Assembly (NCBI GenBank): GCA_947646735.1
Contig: CANTFK010000420.1
Coordinates: forward strand, 31,534 to 95,533
Source of the DNA: Peronospora farinosa
Lineage: Eukaryota; Oomycota; Peronosporomycetes; Peronosporales; Peronosporaceae
Length of the DNA: 64,000 nt
Direction: 5' to 3'
The translations under genes and the position numbers were made by a program. Positions within the stretch are counted from its first letter, which is position 1. The number at the start of each line of letters is the position of its first letter. Below are positions 19,989 to 31,910 of the stretch, piece after piece. Below the pieces are notes generated by a model that saw nothing but the letters and a program-made list of their open reading frames with translations, did no database searches and was not told the origin of the DNA.

Positions 19989-20347
19989 TGTCCCACTTTT
20001 GTATGGTATACGAGAAGATAGTCTAACCCGCACCCACAGAGAATTTAACCCGCACCCACAACAAATTCAACTCGCACCCACCCATTACTCATTTGATCCC
20101 TTCTAGTTTTAAATCGGCATTGCACGGAGTAAATGCGCGTCTATAGTCCATTTTCCGACAATTGAGTTGACTGCTCCAAAGTTTAGTTATCATGGCAAAT
20201 TACAGCGAAGGCTCCTTGAGCTCTGGCTTGCTAGGTGACCAAGAGATTGACGTCGGCAACTCTTCCCTTGAACATTACGATGCCCCTTCTCATAGATTTA
20301 ACTCTAGCATTAATTTTTGACAGCCAAACCATCTTGCCTATGCTTCA
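19989..20347. other. Spacer between elements B and A, with a truncated small ORF
   Basis: Three near-repeats of acccgcacccaca lie at about 20028-20085. A 42-codon frame (20192-20320, MANYSEGSLSSGLLGDQEID...) has no recognisable domain and could be a truncated remnant or noise. No other feature was seen. Confidence 0.35.
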
Positions 20348-20938
20348 TGTAGCGGAGCTGCACAGCTCTTTAACCAGAGGAAGACGTTAGGCTGAAAGCC
20401 TCTTAGTTCTATAGAACAATCAAAAGTTACGGCTAAAAGCCACTTTGTTCAAAGGAACTAATTAAACGAATTAAAAGTCACCCTGTTCTAAGGAACGAGG
20501 AAAGAGACCTTTAGTATACAAGTAATAAGCTTAAGGTTCAGAGAACCAACGCACGAAGTGCACAGGAGAACAAGTCAGAACGACTTGAGATCTTCAACTC
20601 AAAATGAAAGATGATTTTATTCATGCTTTAAGATTTTATGAATAGTCCTACTCTAAGTACACTACACTAGATTAATTACTATAATAGTAATTATAATATG
20701 CAGACTTTGCTATTGGACGACGTATCGTCTAAACATCTGTGTATGATGTACTTAGTACAGCGTTCTCGACTATCGAATCGTAATCGATAAGATAAGGTAT
20801 TACCGAATACCGTATCTTAACGCTCGTTCTTAATACCTCTCTAAAGAGAAGTATCAAAATGCATTATATGCAATACAAAGGGGACTTTAACCGTAAACTC
20901 TCGGAAAGACGCTACAATCGTCGTGTAACCCCGTTACA
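20348..20938 (-). mobile_element. 3' LTR of family A copy 2
   Basis: On the minus strand it starts TGTAACGGGG at 20938 and ends at 20348. It is preceded by the polypurine tract GGTGGGGGAGAG (20939-20950). It is 591 bp and contains the same mini-hairpin string as the other family A LTRs. Confidence 0.88.
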
Positions 20939-21049
20939 CTCTCCCCCACCAGACTGACGTTCCCATAGAATGTCACTCGACATTTTTCCTCTTAGAGGTA
21001 GTGCTTTAGCGAACACTTAAAACCTCACGGTTTGTTCACGGCATATAAC

Positions 21050-22333
21050 ATGACGCCTCCTGGCAGTGAGTCACAGACTCTTCGGGACCTCGTTGACGAC
21101 AACCTTGACGAAGCGGTTGATTACGAAAGTGACACCGTCTTTGTGGGACCCGATGGGTCCCCTTTAGCCACCCTCACGGGTGAAGATGACACTAGTCATG
21201 CACCGAATCCGTTTCCTGAACGTGGTGCTGCAGATGCGCTAACAGCGTTACGTGACCCGCCTGAAGTGTCATCAACGGTAACGGTTACCAACCCACTCGA
21301 CGAGCGGCAACAGAAGGCCATCGACCAAGAGGAATGCGCCAAGCGCCGGACGAAGAATATGGCGAGACTTCAGGACCACCGAAAGTACAGGTTCAAGCCA
21401 CCTACGGTGGAAGAACGCCTAAAGGAAGCAACTGGGCATTCCCTTTCTGGCTGTACCATTGGGCCTGAGGCCATTTCACCTGAGGATGTTGCCACGCGAA
21501 CGGCACTTCGAAAACGATATCTGGAACCCCACATTACTACACAAAGCCAATACTTGGCACGCCTTAACAGGCAAGTGCGCGGTGCGCCAGTTCCTCCCAT
21601 AAAGGGTGTTCCCATCCTTCGGTTCGCGGGGAAAACCGAGGACGAAGAAGACACGGCTTTCAGCCGCTGGGCGCATTATGCGTGACGTTTAAGCAGCATG
21701 TGGGCCCTACGGGCAAGTGCCGATGTGGCAGATGTTCGACTCGAACGGAAAATGCGTTACGATTACGCTAAACTGAAAGCCCGTGAAAAATTGAAATCTC
21801 AACGAACGCATTATGTGTCTGCTACCTAGCACCCCAATTTTTCGGCTTCACCTGTAGCCGAGAGTTTACGACAGGCCGAGGCCGCTAACTCGCCTACACC
21901 CACCACTACTAATGAGAAGCGTCAGCGCCAACAGGCTGACCCTGCGCACGACGCTCAAAAAAGTCCACGGCGTATAAGCAATCCTGCCAAAGGGGAACCT
22001 CGAACTCCCATGAGTCTCACGACTCAGAATATCCCCGCCACTTCACCAGATACTGGTTTTGACCATGGCGGCGACGTTTCTGCAACAGACGTTCAACACA
22101 GAACTGAAGCTTCCCCTGTCCATCAAGCAAAGCCGGAGGAGGCCGGTGTATCGGCACAAGCTCATGCCGAGCTTCTTCAAGAGGTGCGGTTTCTACATGA
22201 AGATATGCATTCGATGAACTCCCGTCTTGAATCACTGGAAGAGAGCCGAACCCAAATGCAGGGTCAGCTTGACCTGTTAGTGCCGATGCTTCGTCCCGCG
22301 ATAATGCCGATGAACTCGGCGCGAGAGCCTTAG
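21050..22333 (+). pseudogene. Antisense ORF of family A copy 2 (428 codons, two stops)
   Basis: One plus-strand frame runs from the ATG at 21050 to the TAG at 22331, opposite to pol. It is broken only by TGA at 21683-21685 (codon 212) and TAG at 21827-21829 (codon 260), with no frameshift. The ATG lies 111 bp inside the 3' LTR. The parts are an acidic N-terminus (MTPPGSESQTLRDLVDDNLD), a charged middle (DERQQKAIDQEECAKRR), an Arg/Lys block (VADVRLERKMRYDYAKLKAR) similar in pattern to family B, a Thr/Pro/Asp region, and a C-terminal coiled coil (AELLQEVRFLHEDMHSMNSR). The last third overlaps the chromodomain on the other strand. No known domain was recognised. Confidence 0.6.
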
Positions 22334-22637
22334 CGTCTATTTGGGACGGATCCCGATATGGTTTTAGCATGCCGACGTAGAACACAGGATGTGTACGCAG
22401 TTTGCGCGGCAAATTAAGCGTATACGCTAGGCCTTTCTTGGCAAAGACCGTAAAGGGTCCGATAAAGCGCGGACGCAACTTCGTCTTACACCACATCAAT
22501 AAGTAGGTCCTTAGAATTAAGTAAGACTTGGTCTCCGACCTCATAGTAATCAATACAACTTCGGCCTTTCGCATCTGCATATTCTTTTTGTTTGTCTTGA
22601 CTATCAGCCATTGCGTCTTGCACATGTCGTAAGACAT
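21940..22637 (-). pseudogene. Integrase C-terminus and chromodomain, family A copy 2
   Basis: The minus-strand frame 22637-22017 has RFIGPFTVFAKKGLAYTLNL, HPVFYVGMLKPYRD and the chromodomain start (LQFCVERLLQKRRRHGQNQY, LVKWRGYSES). A TGA at 22019-22017 stops it inside the chromodomain. The same frame then continues D-S-W-E-F-E-V-P, the usual chromodomain end. The stop is a serine codon on the antisense strand. Confidence 0.8.
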
Positions 22638-23600
22638 TCCGTCGCGTTGCGAGAAACACCTTCACCTGTTCCTTAACAGTAATAAGGCTGAAATCAGCAA
22701 GCCGATCGGCAACCTCTCCTCCACCAAGCCCTGAACCACTCGGTGGTAGCGTTAACGGAACGCGTGGGTGTGTGAGGCCATTCACATAGAACGGAGTGTA
22801 GCCGGTAGAGGCGTGCACGAAGTCATTAAGTGCAAACTCAACTACAGGGAGCATAGAGCTCCATCGCTTAGTCGTTACAGCACAAAAGCTGCCAGGGATA
22901 TCCTCAACGACTTGATTAACACGTTCAGTTTTACCATTGGTCTGAGGATGATCCGCTGTAGACATGTCCAAACGGGTGCCCAGTACCTGGAAGACGGACT
23001 TCCAAAATTTACTCGTGAAACGTGCATCACGGTCATAAACAAGTGCCACTGGCAAGCCATGTTGGCGAAATACTCGGTCGATAAACAGCTCCGCTGTACC
23101 TACACCATCGATCGAGTCTGGCACAGCCTCTAAGTGAGCCATCTTGCTCAAACGGTCCACAAAGACCACAATACCTGTATTGCCATGCGAATCTTTTGGT
23201 AGGCCAAACAGAAAGTCCATATTAATGGACTCCCAGCACCCAGTGGGAATAGGCAAACTAGCCAGCGGCGCTGCCGAATGGGGCGGGGGTTTCACCCTGT
23301 TGACACATTTCACACGTACGCACATATGTGCTCACTCCTTTATATAATTTGGGCCACCAATAACTTTGGCATACTTCCCCATAGGTCTTTTTGCGACCCA
23401 AATGACCACCGGTGGCGGTGTCATGTACCTCATAGAGGATACGATACTTCAGGTCCTCGTCATGAGAAGCCACAATACGCGGAGGATTCGCCACATCTGT
23501 ACAATAGTACAACAGCCCCTGATCGATAGAATATCGATGGAGGCTCGCACGTAATCGTGCTGACAATTTAATGTACGAGTCTTTAAGCTCATCGCTGCCA
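22486..23600 (-). pseudogene. Integrase, family A copy 2
   Basis: The zinc domain is in 23566-23258 (GGHLGRKKTYGEVCQSYWW, then C-E-M-C). The core is in 23325-22486. The DDE residues sit in INMDFLFG, VYDRDARF and NGKTERVN. A frame change occurs between the two frames near 23290. VYDRD replaces the usual VSDRD and NGKTE the usual DGQTE, so activity is uncertain. Confidence 0.85.
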
Positions 23601-23632
23601 AGAGCATATAAAAACGCTATACAATGATCGTC

Positions 23633-24233
23633 TTAAGCGTATGCCGTACGAATGAGATTGGTGATAGAAGACGACAACGTCGTAACATGAGCAAGCTCAT
23701 AGTCAGGTTTGCGTGACAACGCATCAGCCAAAGAATTTTGCTTGCCCGGATTATGTTTCACCTCGAAATTATATTCAGTAAAGAATGACAGCCATCTGGC
23801 CATTCTCTGCGAGAGATGTGGCGACTGAGTCGCAGTGGGTAAAGACGCATGATCGGTATAGATCACAAAAGGCTTCGAGCCCAGCAGATAAACTCTGAAT
23901 TTGACTAGAGCATACTTCATTGCAAGTAGCTCTTTGTCATGAACTGGATAGTTCCTTTTTCAAGCTTTCAGCTGGCGAGATTCAAAAGCGATCCACGCCC
24001 ACGGCCTTCACCATCTGTTTGTAACAGAGCACTTCCAATGGCAAAATCCGACGCGTCACAGACGACGCTAAACGGTCGTACAGGGTACGACAAAGCCAAA
24101 ATAGGAGCTTGAAGATGGCTTGAGTTCACCGCTTGAAAAGCATCCTCATGTTCGGCATGCCAACACCATCCCACATCCTTTTCAAGGAGATTGGATAATG
24201 GCCGAGCCATATCAGCGTAATTTTTGCTGTACG
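23633..24233 (-). pseudogene. RT end and RNase H, family A copy 2
   Basis: This starts right after R with TYSKNYADMARPLSNLLEK, then RNase H motifs VVCDASDFAIGSALLQ, YTDHASLPTATQSPHLSQRM and SLADALSRKPDYE. A frameshift lies near 23960. It completes the RT interrupted at 25782. Confidence 0.85.
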
Positions 24234-24237
24234 TATG

Positions 24238-25777
24238 TGTGGCGAAGTGAAGGAGTGAATTTCGCAAAGTGTGATTGCATATTTTCGGTTAAGTCCGAAA
24301 TGGCCAATATTAATGAGTCGCGATCTCGTGGCCAATATTGATGAGTCGCGATCTCGCAGAAAGGTTTCAAGACGATGTCAAATAGGATGGAAAACAGTGA
24401 ATGGTGTAGTTTGCACTTCTATGTGGGGTCAAATATGGCCTAGAAACTACGCTATTGCGATCTCCAGTATTTCCAATGGCGATCCGCGTGGATCAAGATC
24501 GCTAAGGAGGAGGATGGGTACATCCAAGCATGTGGAAGACGGTCTGGTGTGGATCACGTCGCTATGGAGGATTGGAATGGTGGATATGATATGTCACATA
24601 GATGAATTATCTCACATGACCTGAGAAACGGTGAAGAGGACAAGTCGTGATCCGACGGATCGCGATCCGATGCTAATTATTAGTATCGCGATCCGATATT
24701 AATTATTAGTACCGCGATCCGATGCTAATTATTAGTATCGCGATCCGATATTAATTATTAGTACCGCGATCCGATGCTAATTATTAGTATCGCGATCCGA
24801 TACTAATTATTTAGTACCGCGATCCGATGCTAATTATTTAGTACCGCGATCCGATATTAATTATTAGTATCGCGATCCGATACTAATTATTTAGTACCGC
24901 GATCCGATGCTAATTATTTAGTACCGCGATCCGATATTAATTATTAGTATCGCAATCCGATACTAATTATTTAGTACCGCGATCCGATACTAATTATTTA
25001 GTACCGCGATCCGATACAAATTATTTAGTACCGCGATCTGGTACTAATTATTTAGTACCGCGATCTGGTACTAAAATGGTATTATATCCGAGCGAGGTAG
25101 CGATCCAGATCGCGGCGATATTGGAGTGGACCACATTACAAGATCTGATTTTTTCGAAAGGGCGATACGTAGCAACAGATCCTGAGCTACAGATAGTCAA
25201 GATCATAGGTTTTGGTATTTGATTGGTTAACATTAACAGAGTTCAATTTGCTTCTGAGTACACGTGTCGACTTCTCTTCCGGGCTGGATTCTTTGGCCTC
25301 CCGACGTCTCAAGGAAGTCTACATACTACGCAAGTCATATCCCTGGATTGTTTGGCCAGGGATTACAAGAACTCTCAACAAAACAACTCAAGCTGCGATT
25401 GGACGCAGAGGACTAAGAATTCCAGATACAAGATCGCGAGACGGCTCAAGTGGTCAGAAGGCAAGCGGATCAAGTATCTACATTTTTGGACAAGGCGATC
25501 TCAAGAGAGATCAGGGCGACTCAAATAGAGCACCCCAAGAACAACTGCGATCGTGTGAGGAATTCCACGCGATCGCCCCCCACCTATCCCTAACACAATC
25601 AAGTTCAACATCGACTCAAGTCTACCGAGAAGAGAGCAACCCGCCCTACCGACGGGTACACAAGGTGAGGAAGGCTATACACACGGAATCGGGGTACCCC
25701 CTCCGTTAGTCGGTCGTCCGGGCGCCAGTGGAGAGTTGGGATCGCATCAGCAATTTTGCGAATCCCACTCCACCACA
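24238..25777. mobile_element. Element R copy 2, complete (1540 bp), target duplication TATG
   Basis: TATG lies at 24234-24237 and again at 25778-25781. The left end is tgtggcgaagtgaaggagtg; the right end on the other strand is TGTGGTGGAGTGGGATTCGC. With one 8-nt gap the ends share TGTGG, GGAGTG and TTCGCAAA in order, so they form imperfect terminal inverted repeats. TGTNR ends and 4-bp duplications fit the described Ginger transposons. R has no convincing coding capacity; it would need a transposase from elsewhere. It carries the variable 26-27 bp array. The alternative is a solo LTR. Confidence 0.75.
24661..25075. repeat. 26-27 bp tandem array in R copy 2 (about 16 units)
   Basis: Sixteen contiguous units of the cgcgatccgat type. 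The last two read cgcgatctggtac. The higher-order order of variants (gct/att/act) suggests expansion in blocks. Confidence 0.9.
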
Positions 25778-25781
25778 TATG

Positions 25782-26690
25782 CAAATAATTGGCAAGGCCA
25801 AGCCACTTACGCAAGTACTTCTGCGACTGTGAAACAGGCCAATCGACGATGGATTTGACCTTAGCGAGATCCGCTCTGATGCCTTTCTTCCCAATGAAGC
25901 ACGTTGAAAAAGGAATCTCTTCGACCCCGAAAATGCACTTAGATGCACTATCATCAAGCTTATTAGTGCGCATGCACTCGAGCACAGCTCGTAAATGAAC
26001 AATATGATTCTCGGTATCCGACCGCCCATGTCCAGCACGACTATGGACAAAAATGTCATCAAAGTACGTCTGTGCATAATTTCGATGGGGTCGAAACAAT
26101 TGCTTCACCAAACGGGTAAACGTAGCCGGATCATTAGATAGCCCCTGGGGCATCACTAACCGCTCCTAGAGCACACCGCTTGGAGTACTAACAGCATTAA
26201 TCGGAATATCACTAGCTCGCATGAGCAATTGGTAATAAACATCGACTAAGTCGAGCGCACTGCACATGGTACAACCGACCATATTGTTCTAAAGAACATC
26301 CTTTCTGGGTATTGGCGTCTGTGCAGGTATAGTGGCTGCATTGATCTTATTATAAGCGTGAACAATACGCCAATTACCATTCGATTTCTTGACACAGAAT
26401 GTGGGTGTCGAGTGCGGAGATTTGACCTCGCGCACCATGCCCGCCGCGTGCTTTGCACGAAAGAACTCGTCAATGACGTCACAATGTTCTTTGGGTAAAG
26501 GCCACTGCCGTGTTACACAGTATTTGGTTCCGGGAACCAAGTCAATCTCATGACGTACACCTTTATCAGGAAGTAGAACAGACGGTGGATCATGGCACAC
26601 CACGTCCTGAAATACCTTAACTAAAGGATAGTAGGGATCTGAAGGGTCCTTCACAATAGATGCCCCACTACGTGCACCAAGCGCCGCCTT
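25782..26690 (-). pseudogene. Reverse transcriptase, family A copy 2
   Basis: This is almost identical to 940-1860. The fingers are at 26654-26289 and the palm at 26156-25785. The active site YFDD is intact. The frame break and stop between the two parts are shared with copy 1. It has one Ala-to-Asp change in the motif before ATF (LSNDPATF). Confidence 0.85.
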
Positions 26691-26786
26691 TGTATCGTCA
26701 AGTACCTCATCTATAAGCGAGGATTAGCTCAGCTCGAGGCTAGGTTGCATGACCACCATATCAGATCGATCCCCAGTCTTCAAGGC

Positions 26787-27488
26787 TTAATGAATTTCAC
26801 ACACAAACATTTCGTCTAGCTCTAAGAGAGCGTTAAATGATGAAAGGACTCCAAGGTCAACCTCACCATCTACGTCACCTGTCACTACGTGAAACAGGAT
26901 ATACAACTGGTCAATGACATCACTACGAGATAAAATAGACGCCTTGCGTCTCGCAGCCTCCATCTGGCGACGCTGCTGTCTCATTGACTATACCGTACCT
27001 TTTATAGTAATTTGGATACCATCACGCCCAAGGTCGATATATGCCTTGACCTTAACCTGCTCTATACGCGAGCCGATGTCATTGCCGACATCCAATGAGT
27101 CATCGTCACATGTGACATCATCACTAACAAGATCTTCTACCTTAGCTTTCTCTATACGAGAGATGATGTCATTACCGACATCTAGTCAATCGCTATTGCT
27201 GCAAATGTCACTAACAAGGTCATCAACCTTAACTTGCTCTATCCTAGGGCCGATGTCATTACCGACATCCAGTGAATCGCTATTTCAGCCAATATCACTA
27301 ACAAGGTCATCGACCTTCACTTTATCTTTACGAGAGCCGATGTCATTATCGACATCCAGTGCCTCAGTATTACTATGAGTATCATTCAACGGAGTACGTG
27401 CCGCTCCACTAGGTATCACTGAGCTCTGCTCGACACTATTATTATTGACATTGGAGTTTATCAATTCAGACACTCCAATGTCCAGCAC
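26787..27488 (-). repeat. Protease-RT linker repeats, family A copy 2
   Basis: Same repeat blocks as 1942-2643. The block at 27285-27360 differs from copy 1 at about ten bases in a row (KDKVKVDDLVSDIG in place of IEQVRIDDLISDIF), much more than the rest of the element, suggesting block conversion. Confidence 0.75.
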
Positions 27489-27527
27489 ACTAACTGACTC
27501 AGTTAATGGCTCGCGCCAATAGAACTT

Positions 27528-27935
27528 TTATTTCCTAGCAAAGGTGGGTTCATGACTCTCCAAAGCTTCGCTAGGAACACTGCGCGTTGCGCCTAAGGTT
27601 TTGGATCTCCAATCGATCCATGGCTCATGGCGTTCCAGCCAGGCCATACCAAGAATGAGATCATATCTCGAGTCCAAATCTAGGACAAGACATCGCTCAA
27701 CGCTATTGAAGTCTAAAAAATTCACACCTAAGCTTAACGGAACTTTAGGAACGGTGACACATACACCTGTAGCGAGACGAGCGGTTATACTGTCACTCCC
27801 TTGCGCTTTTAGCGCCTCAGCATACAGCTGACTCCCTTCAAGGGACCGACGCCGGACATAATTACCCGACGCCCCTGATTCAATTAGAATTGGCCATGTT
27901 TCTCAAAGCCTTTAGCGGTTGCCGACACAACCAAC
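27528..27935 (-). pseudogene. Protease, family A copy 2, same Asp-to-Glu change
   Basis: The E-S-G-A-S motif is at 27881-27867 and YDLILGMAWLE near 27665. A frame break lies near 27795, as in copy 1. Confidence 0.7.
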
Positions 27936-28033
27936 AAGCCTGGCTTGTTTTTCTGCTCCATGGAAGCATCCACAGAACCACCTGGGGCTAAGCCCTGTTT
28001 ACATATACCTCTTATAGGTTTACAAAACTTAAA

Positions 28034-29060
28034 TCTTTTCTAGTAGGGCGCCCCGCACCTACTGGGAGCTGACGTTTTCCCCTGCCGTGATCGCCTTTTG
28101 GCTAGGAGTAGGAGTACGGCTCTGCTGATTCTGACGTTGCTTTCGCAACGGAAAGCTAGGGCGGATATGCCTAGTGATTCCGCACATGTAACATCTACGG
28201 ATGTTACTTTGCTGCTCAGCAGCTTGAAGCTCAGCTTCTTCAGCATGGCTGAGGTCCATGGTTCCGCCCTGTTAGAAGCATTTGAATCATACGATGGTAA
28301 ACCATAGCGAGCAGATTTGAAATTAAATTCAGCGTTAAACGCTATGCTTACTGCCTCTTCGAAAGTCGAAGGCTGGACACGGAAAACTTCTGTCCTGGCG
28401 ACCCCAGTACAAAGTCCTTTCACAAATATAATTACTCGCACTTCCTATGCCAGATGGTCCTGCTGCATAGCAGCAAATGCGAGTTCTCAACTCTTGGACA
28501 TGTTCCGACAATTTTTTATTACCCTGTCGAGTAGCTAAGAAGCGTGAGCGCACATGGTAAGCCTGATTAGGCGGTGCAAACACGCAATTTACTTGATATT
28601 TAAGCATTTCCCATGTGGAAAATGCGGCGTTTACAGAGACATCGCTCGTTAGAGCTCACTCTCTAGCTCTCACACCGAGCTTAGAAATGGCCAAGCCAAC
28701 TCGTTGCTTATCTGGAACAAGCATGGCGGCATCCATTGCCATTTCAACTTCTCGGATCCAGAGGAGAAGATTTTCTCCCTCCTTCCCCTCAAAGGTCTTT
28801 ACGTTTAAAACGAGTGGGCGAGCCTTTGGCTCTGCATCAGGCACAGGTACCGGGATGTACTGTGTAGGCGCAGCTGACGCTGCCTGGTCGTGGACCTGCC
28901 CGAGTAGCGTTGCCTCATAACGCATAAAGGCCTTAAGGCGAGCATTGAGGACCTCTGAGCGTCGGGCCAAAAGGGCCTCTATTTGATCGGGCCCAACGAA
29001 TGCAGATAATTTATCTAGTGCGAGTCGTTGCGCCTCAGAGAGGTGATTTTGATTCTCCAT
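28034..29060 (-). pseudogene. Gag of family A copy 2
   Basis: The ATG is at 29060. The first frame is open to 28656 ([20 protein letters not shown] to GVRARE), then shifts to 28607-28335 and again to 28441-28040. Unlike copy 1, codon 9 is GAG. The zinc knuckle is degenerate in the same way (last Cys lost). It is a broken capsid protein. Confidence 0.8.
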
Positions 29061-29119
29061 CCTCACAGAGGGTCAGTCTTAAAGAATCAGGTGCAGGATT
29101 GACTACTAGTGCTACCAAG

Positions 29120-29757
29120 TGCAGCGGAGCTGCACAGCTCTTTAACCAGAGGAAGACTTTAGGCTGAAAGCCTCTTAGTTCTATAGAACAATCAAAAGTT
29201 ACGGCTAAAAGCCACTTTGTTCAAAGGAACTAATTAAACGACTTAAAAGTCACCCTGTTCTAAGGAACGAGGAAAGAGACCTTTAGTATACAAGTAATAA
29301 GCTTAAGGTTCAGAGAACCAACGCACAGAGTGCAAGAACAAGCTAGAAGCTTAAAGGTTCATAGAACCAACGCACGAAGTGCACAGGAGAACAAGTCAGA
29401 ACGACTTGAGATCTTCAACTCAAAATGAAAGATGATTTTATTCATGCTTTAAGATTTTATGAATAGTCCTACTCTAAGTACACTACACTAGATTAATTAC
29501 TATAATAGTAATTATAATATGCAGACTTTGCTATTGGACGACGTATCGTCTAAACATCTGTGTATGATGTACTTAGTACAGCGTTCTCGACTATCGAATC
29601 GTAATCGATAAGATACGGTATTACCGAATACCGTATCTTAACGCTCGTTCTTAATACCTCTCTAAAGAGAAGTATCAGAATGCATTATATGCAAAAAAAG
29701 GGAACTCGACCGTAAACGTTCGGAATGACGTTATACCCGTGGCGTAGCCCCGTATTA
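29120..29757 (-). mobile_element. 5' LTR of family A copy 2
   Basis: The start near 29757 is decayed (gtagccccgtatta instead of gtgtaaccccgttaca). The inner end at 29120 is followed by the TGGTAGCAC primer site (29111-29119). It holds the mini-hairpin string and a single short gatacggtatt stem. Confidence 0.85.
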
Positions 29758-29844
29758 GCAAACGTGGGAGAGGTCAGCTTGAATGCGATCGAAAAGTGGC
29801 GAGCAAAATAAAGTCACACGCAAAATGATGATGCCACTAATATA

Positions 29845-31053
29845 TGAGGCAAAGCGAAGGAGTGAATTTGGCAAAGTGTGATCGCATATTTTTGGTTAAG
29901 TCAGAAATGGCCAAATTTGATGGATCGCGATCTCGCAAAAAAGTTTCGAGATGATGTCAAATGGGACGGAAAACAGTGAATGGTGGAGTTTGCAGTTCTA
30001 TGTGAGTTAAATATGGCCTAGAAACTACGCAATTGCGATCTCCAGTATTTTTCGATGGCGATCCGCGTGAACGCGATCGCTAAGAAGGAGGATTGGTACA
30101 TCCAAGTATGTGGAAGGCGGTTTGGTGTGGATCACGTCGCTATGGAGGATTGGAATGAGGCAGACATGACACGTCATATAGATGGACCATCTCACATGAC
30201 CTGAGAAACGGAGAAGGGGACAAGTCGTGATCCGGCGGGCCGCGATCCGATATTAATTATTAGTACTGCGATCCGATATCAAATATTAGTACCGCGATCC
30301 GATACTAAAATAAGTACCGCGATCCGATACTAAAATAAGTACCGCAATCCGATACAAAAATGATATTAGATTTAATCGAGGTAGTGATCTAGATCGCGGT
30401 GATATTGGAGTGGAACACATTACAATATCTGATTTTTTCGAAAGGGTGATACGTGGCAATCGATCCTGGACTACATATAGGCAGAATCGTAGGTTTTGGT
30501 ATTTGATTGGTTAACATTAAAGAGAGTTCAATTTGCTTCTAAGTACACGTGTCGACTTCTCTATTCCGGGCAGGATATTTGGCCTCCCGACGCCGAGAAT
30601 ATCGACTACAAGTGCACCCTGGATTGTTTTGGCCAGGTGAAGGAATTCTCAACACAACAACTCAATTGCGATCGGACACAGAAACAACAAGTAAGGGCAA
30701 GGCAAGCAAGTGCAGGACGGATCAAGTGGTCAGAAGGTTCTGCTCAAGTGGTCAGAAGATTCAAGCTTCGCCTTATTGGTTTATTGGGATCTATTGGTAC
30801 GATCAACAAACAAGTGCTCGGTCGATCTTGTGAAGATTTTCACAAGATCAGCAAACTCCTTATCCCTAACCCGATTAGGATCAACATCAACTCAAGTCCA
30901 CCGAGAAGAGAGCAACCCGCCCTACCGACGGGTACACAAGGTGAGGAAGGCTATATACACGAAATCGGGGTACCCCCTCCGTTAGTCGGTCGTCCGGGCG
31001 CCAGTGGAGAGTTGGAATCGCATCAGCAATTTTGCGAATCCCACTCCACCACA
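29845..31053. mobile_element. Element R copy 3 (1209 bp), target duplication TATA
   Basis: TATA lies at 29841-29844 and at 31054-31057. The left end is TGAGG (mutated TGTGG) and the right end CCACA. The sequence follows copy 2 throughout but with a shorter array and several indels, so it is an independent insertion. No coding sequence was recognised. Confidence 0.8.
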
Positions 31054-31137
31054 TATAAATTACTGGTCTTGAGTCGAACTGTTCATCTCTGCGAATGGCT
31101 AAGTCTGTGAAAAATTTAAATTATCGTATCGAGTCCC

Positions 31138-31478
31138 TGTAATGAGCTACATTACACACATACTTAACACAAACAAACAATTACATATGTAGACAGGTGC
31201 TGGGCCCGAATAGCGGGCACAGCGTGGAAATTTATTATTGGTCTATTATTGGGGTCCTAAAGTCCCAATATGGACCAATTTTGAATCAACCTGAAATTGT
31301 GTGGTTCCCGAAAGGCGGGAACACTGTCGTATTTATTACAACTAAAATCTTCGTAATTAGTACGAATTAAAACCAAAATAAAAATCAGAGTTAAATTTAT
31401 ATAATACCTAATACTTGGGCTTGAGTCTTCCTCAAGCGCACATGTAAGCTAGTGACGGTACGTTGTAGCCCCGTTACA
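31138..31478 (+). mobile_element. Solo LTR related to family C
   Basis: It starts TGTAATGAGCTACATTACA and ends CCCCGTTACA, with the same internal order as the family C LTR (tattattggtctattattgg, gtggttcccg...gggaac, aaaccaaaataaaaat). No internal region is attached. The flanks tccc and ccct do not make a clean duplication. Confidence 0.75.
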
Positions 31479-31910
31479 CCCTTAGTGCACATCTCACCCA
31501 TCCGTCAGCAACAGAGAATTACAAATAAAAGTACTTCTGTTATGGTAAGAAGACACTTTGTAATGAGATTAAGAAACGGGTAGTTTATCCAACCTTATTG
31601 ACAGTAGCTGATCAGCATCCCGTATTTACTCGAAGCTACAAAATTTGCTTTTCTAGTCGAGTCCACGACACCATTTTTATAAGATATACGATCGTTGCCG
31701 TGGAGGATCATGTAGGTCTTCACTAGTACCTGAATTTCCTCGGATCCAGCACCCGATCAATCTCAATCTGACGTTGAAACGATTGTCAAGTGTAGCCAAC
31801 TGGATTTGAACATTGTCTTAAAATAGTACAAATAGTCACATGGTCCGTTCGCGTAATCATCATTTCAATATTCCGATTTGGTGCCTGTCTCTGGTGCTGG
31901 CCTGCGAAGG
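31479..31910. other. Spacer between two LTRs
   Basis: No gene or repeat was recognised. Confidence 0.4.

Larger units (their letters stand above)
20348..29757 (-). mobile_element. Ty3/gypsy family A copy 2, complete but split by element R
   Basis: The 3' LTR is at 20348-20938 and the 5' LTR at 29120-29757. Between them on the minus strand lie gag, protease, linker, RT, then R (24238-25777), then RNase H, integrase and chromodomain. RT breaks at ANYLH (25782) and resumes at TYSKNYA (24233). Removing R and one TATG joins them in frame, which proves it is one element. No matching target duplication was found (ttca on the left, gcaa on the right), perhaps because the 5' LTR end is decayed. Confidence 0.9.
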
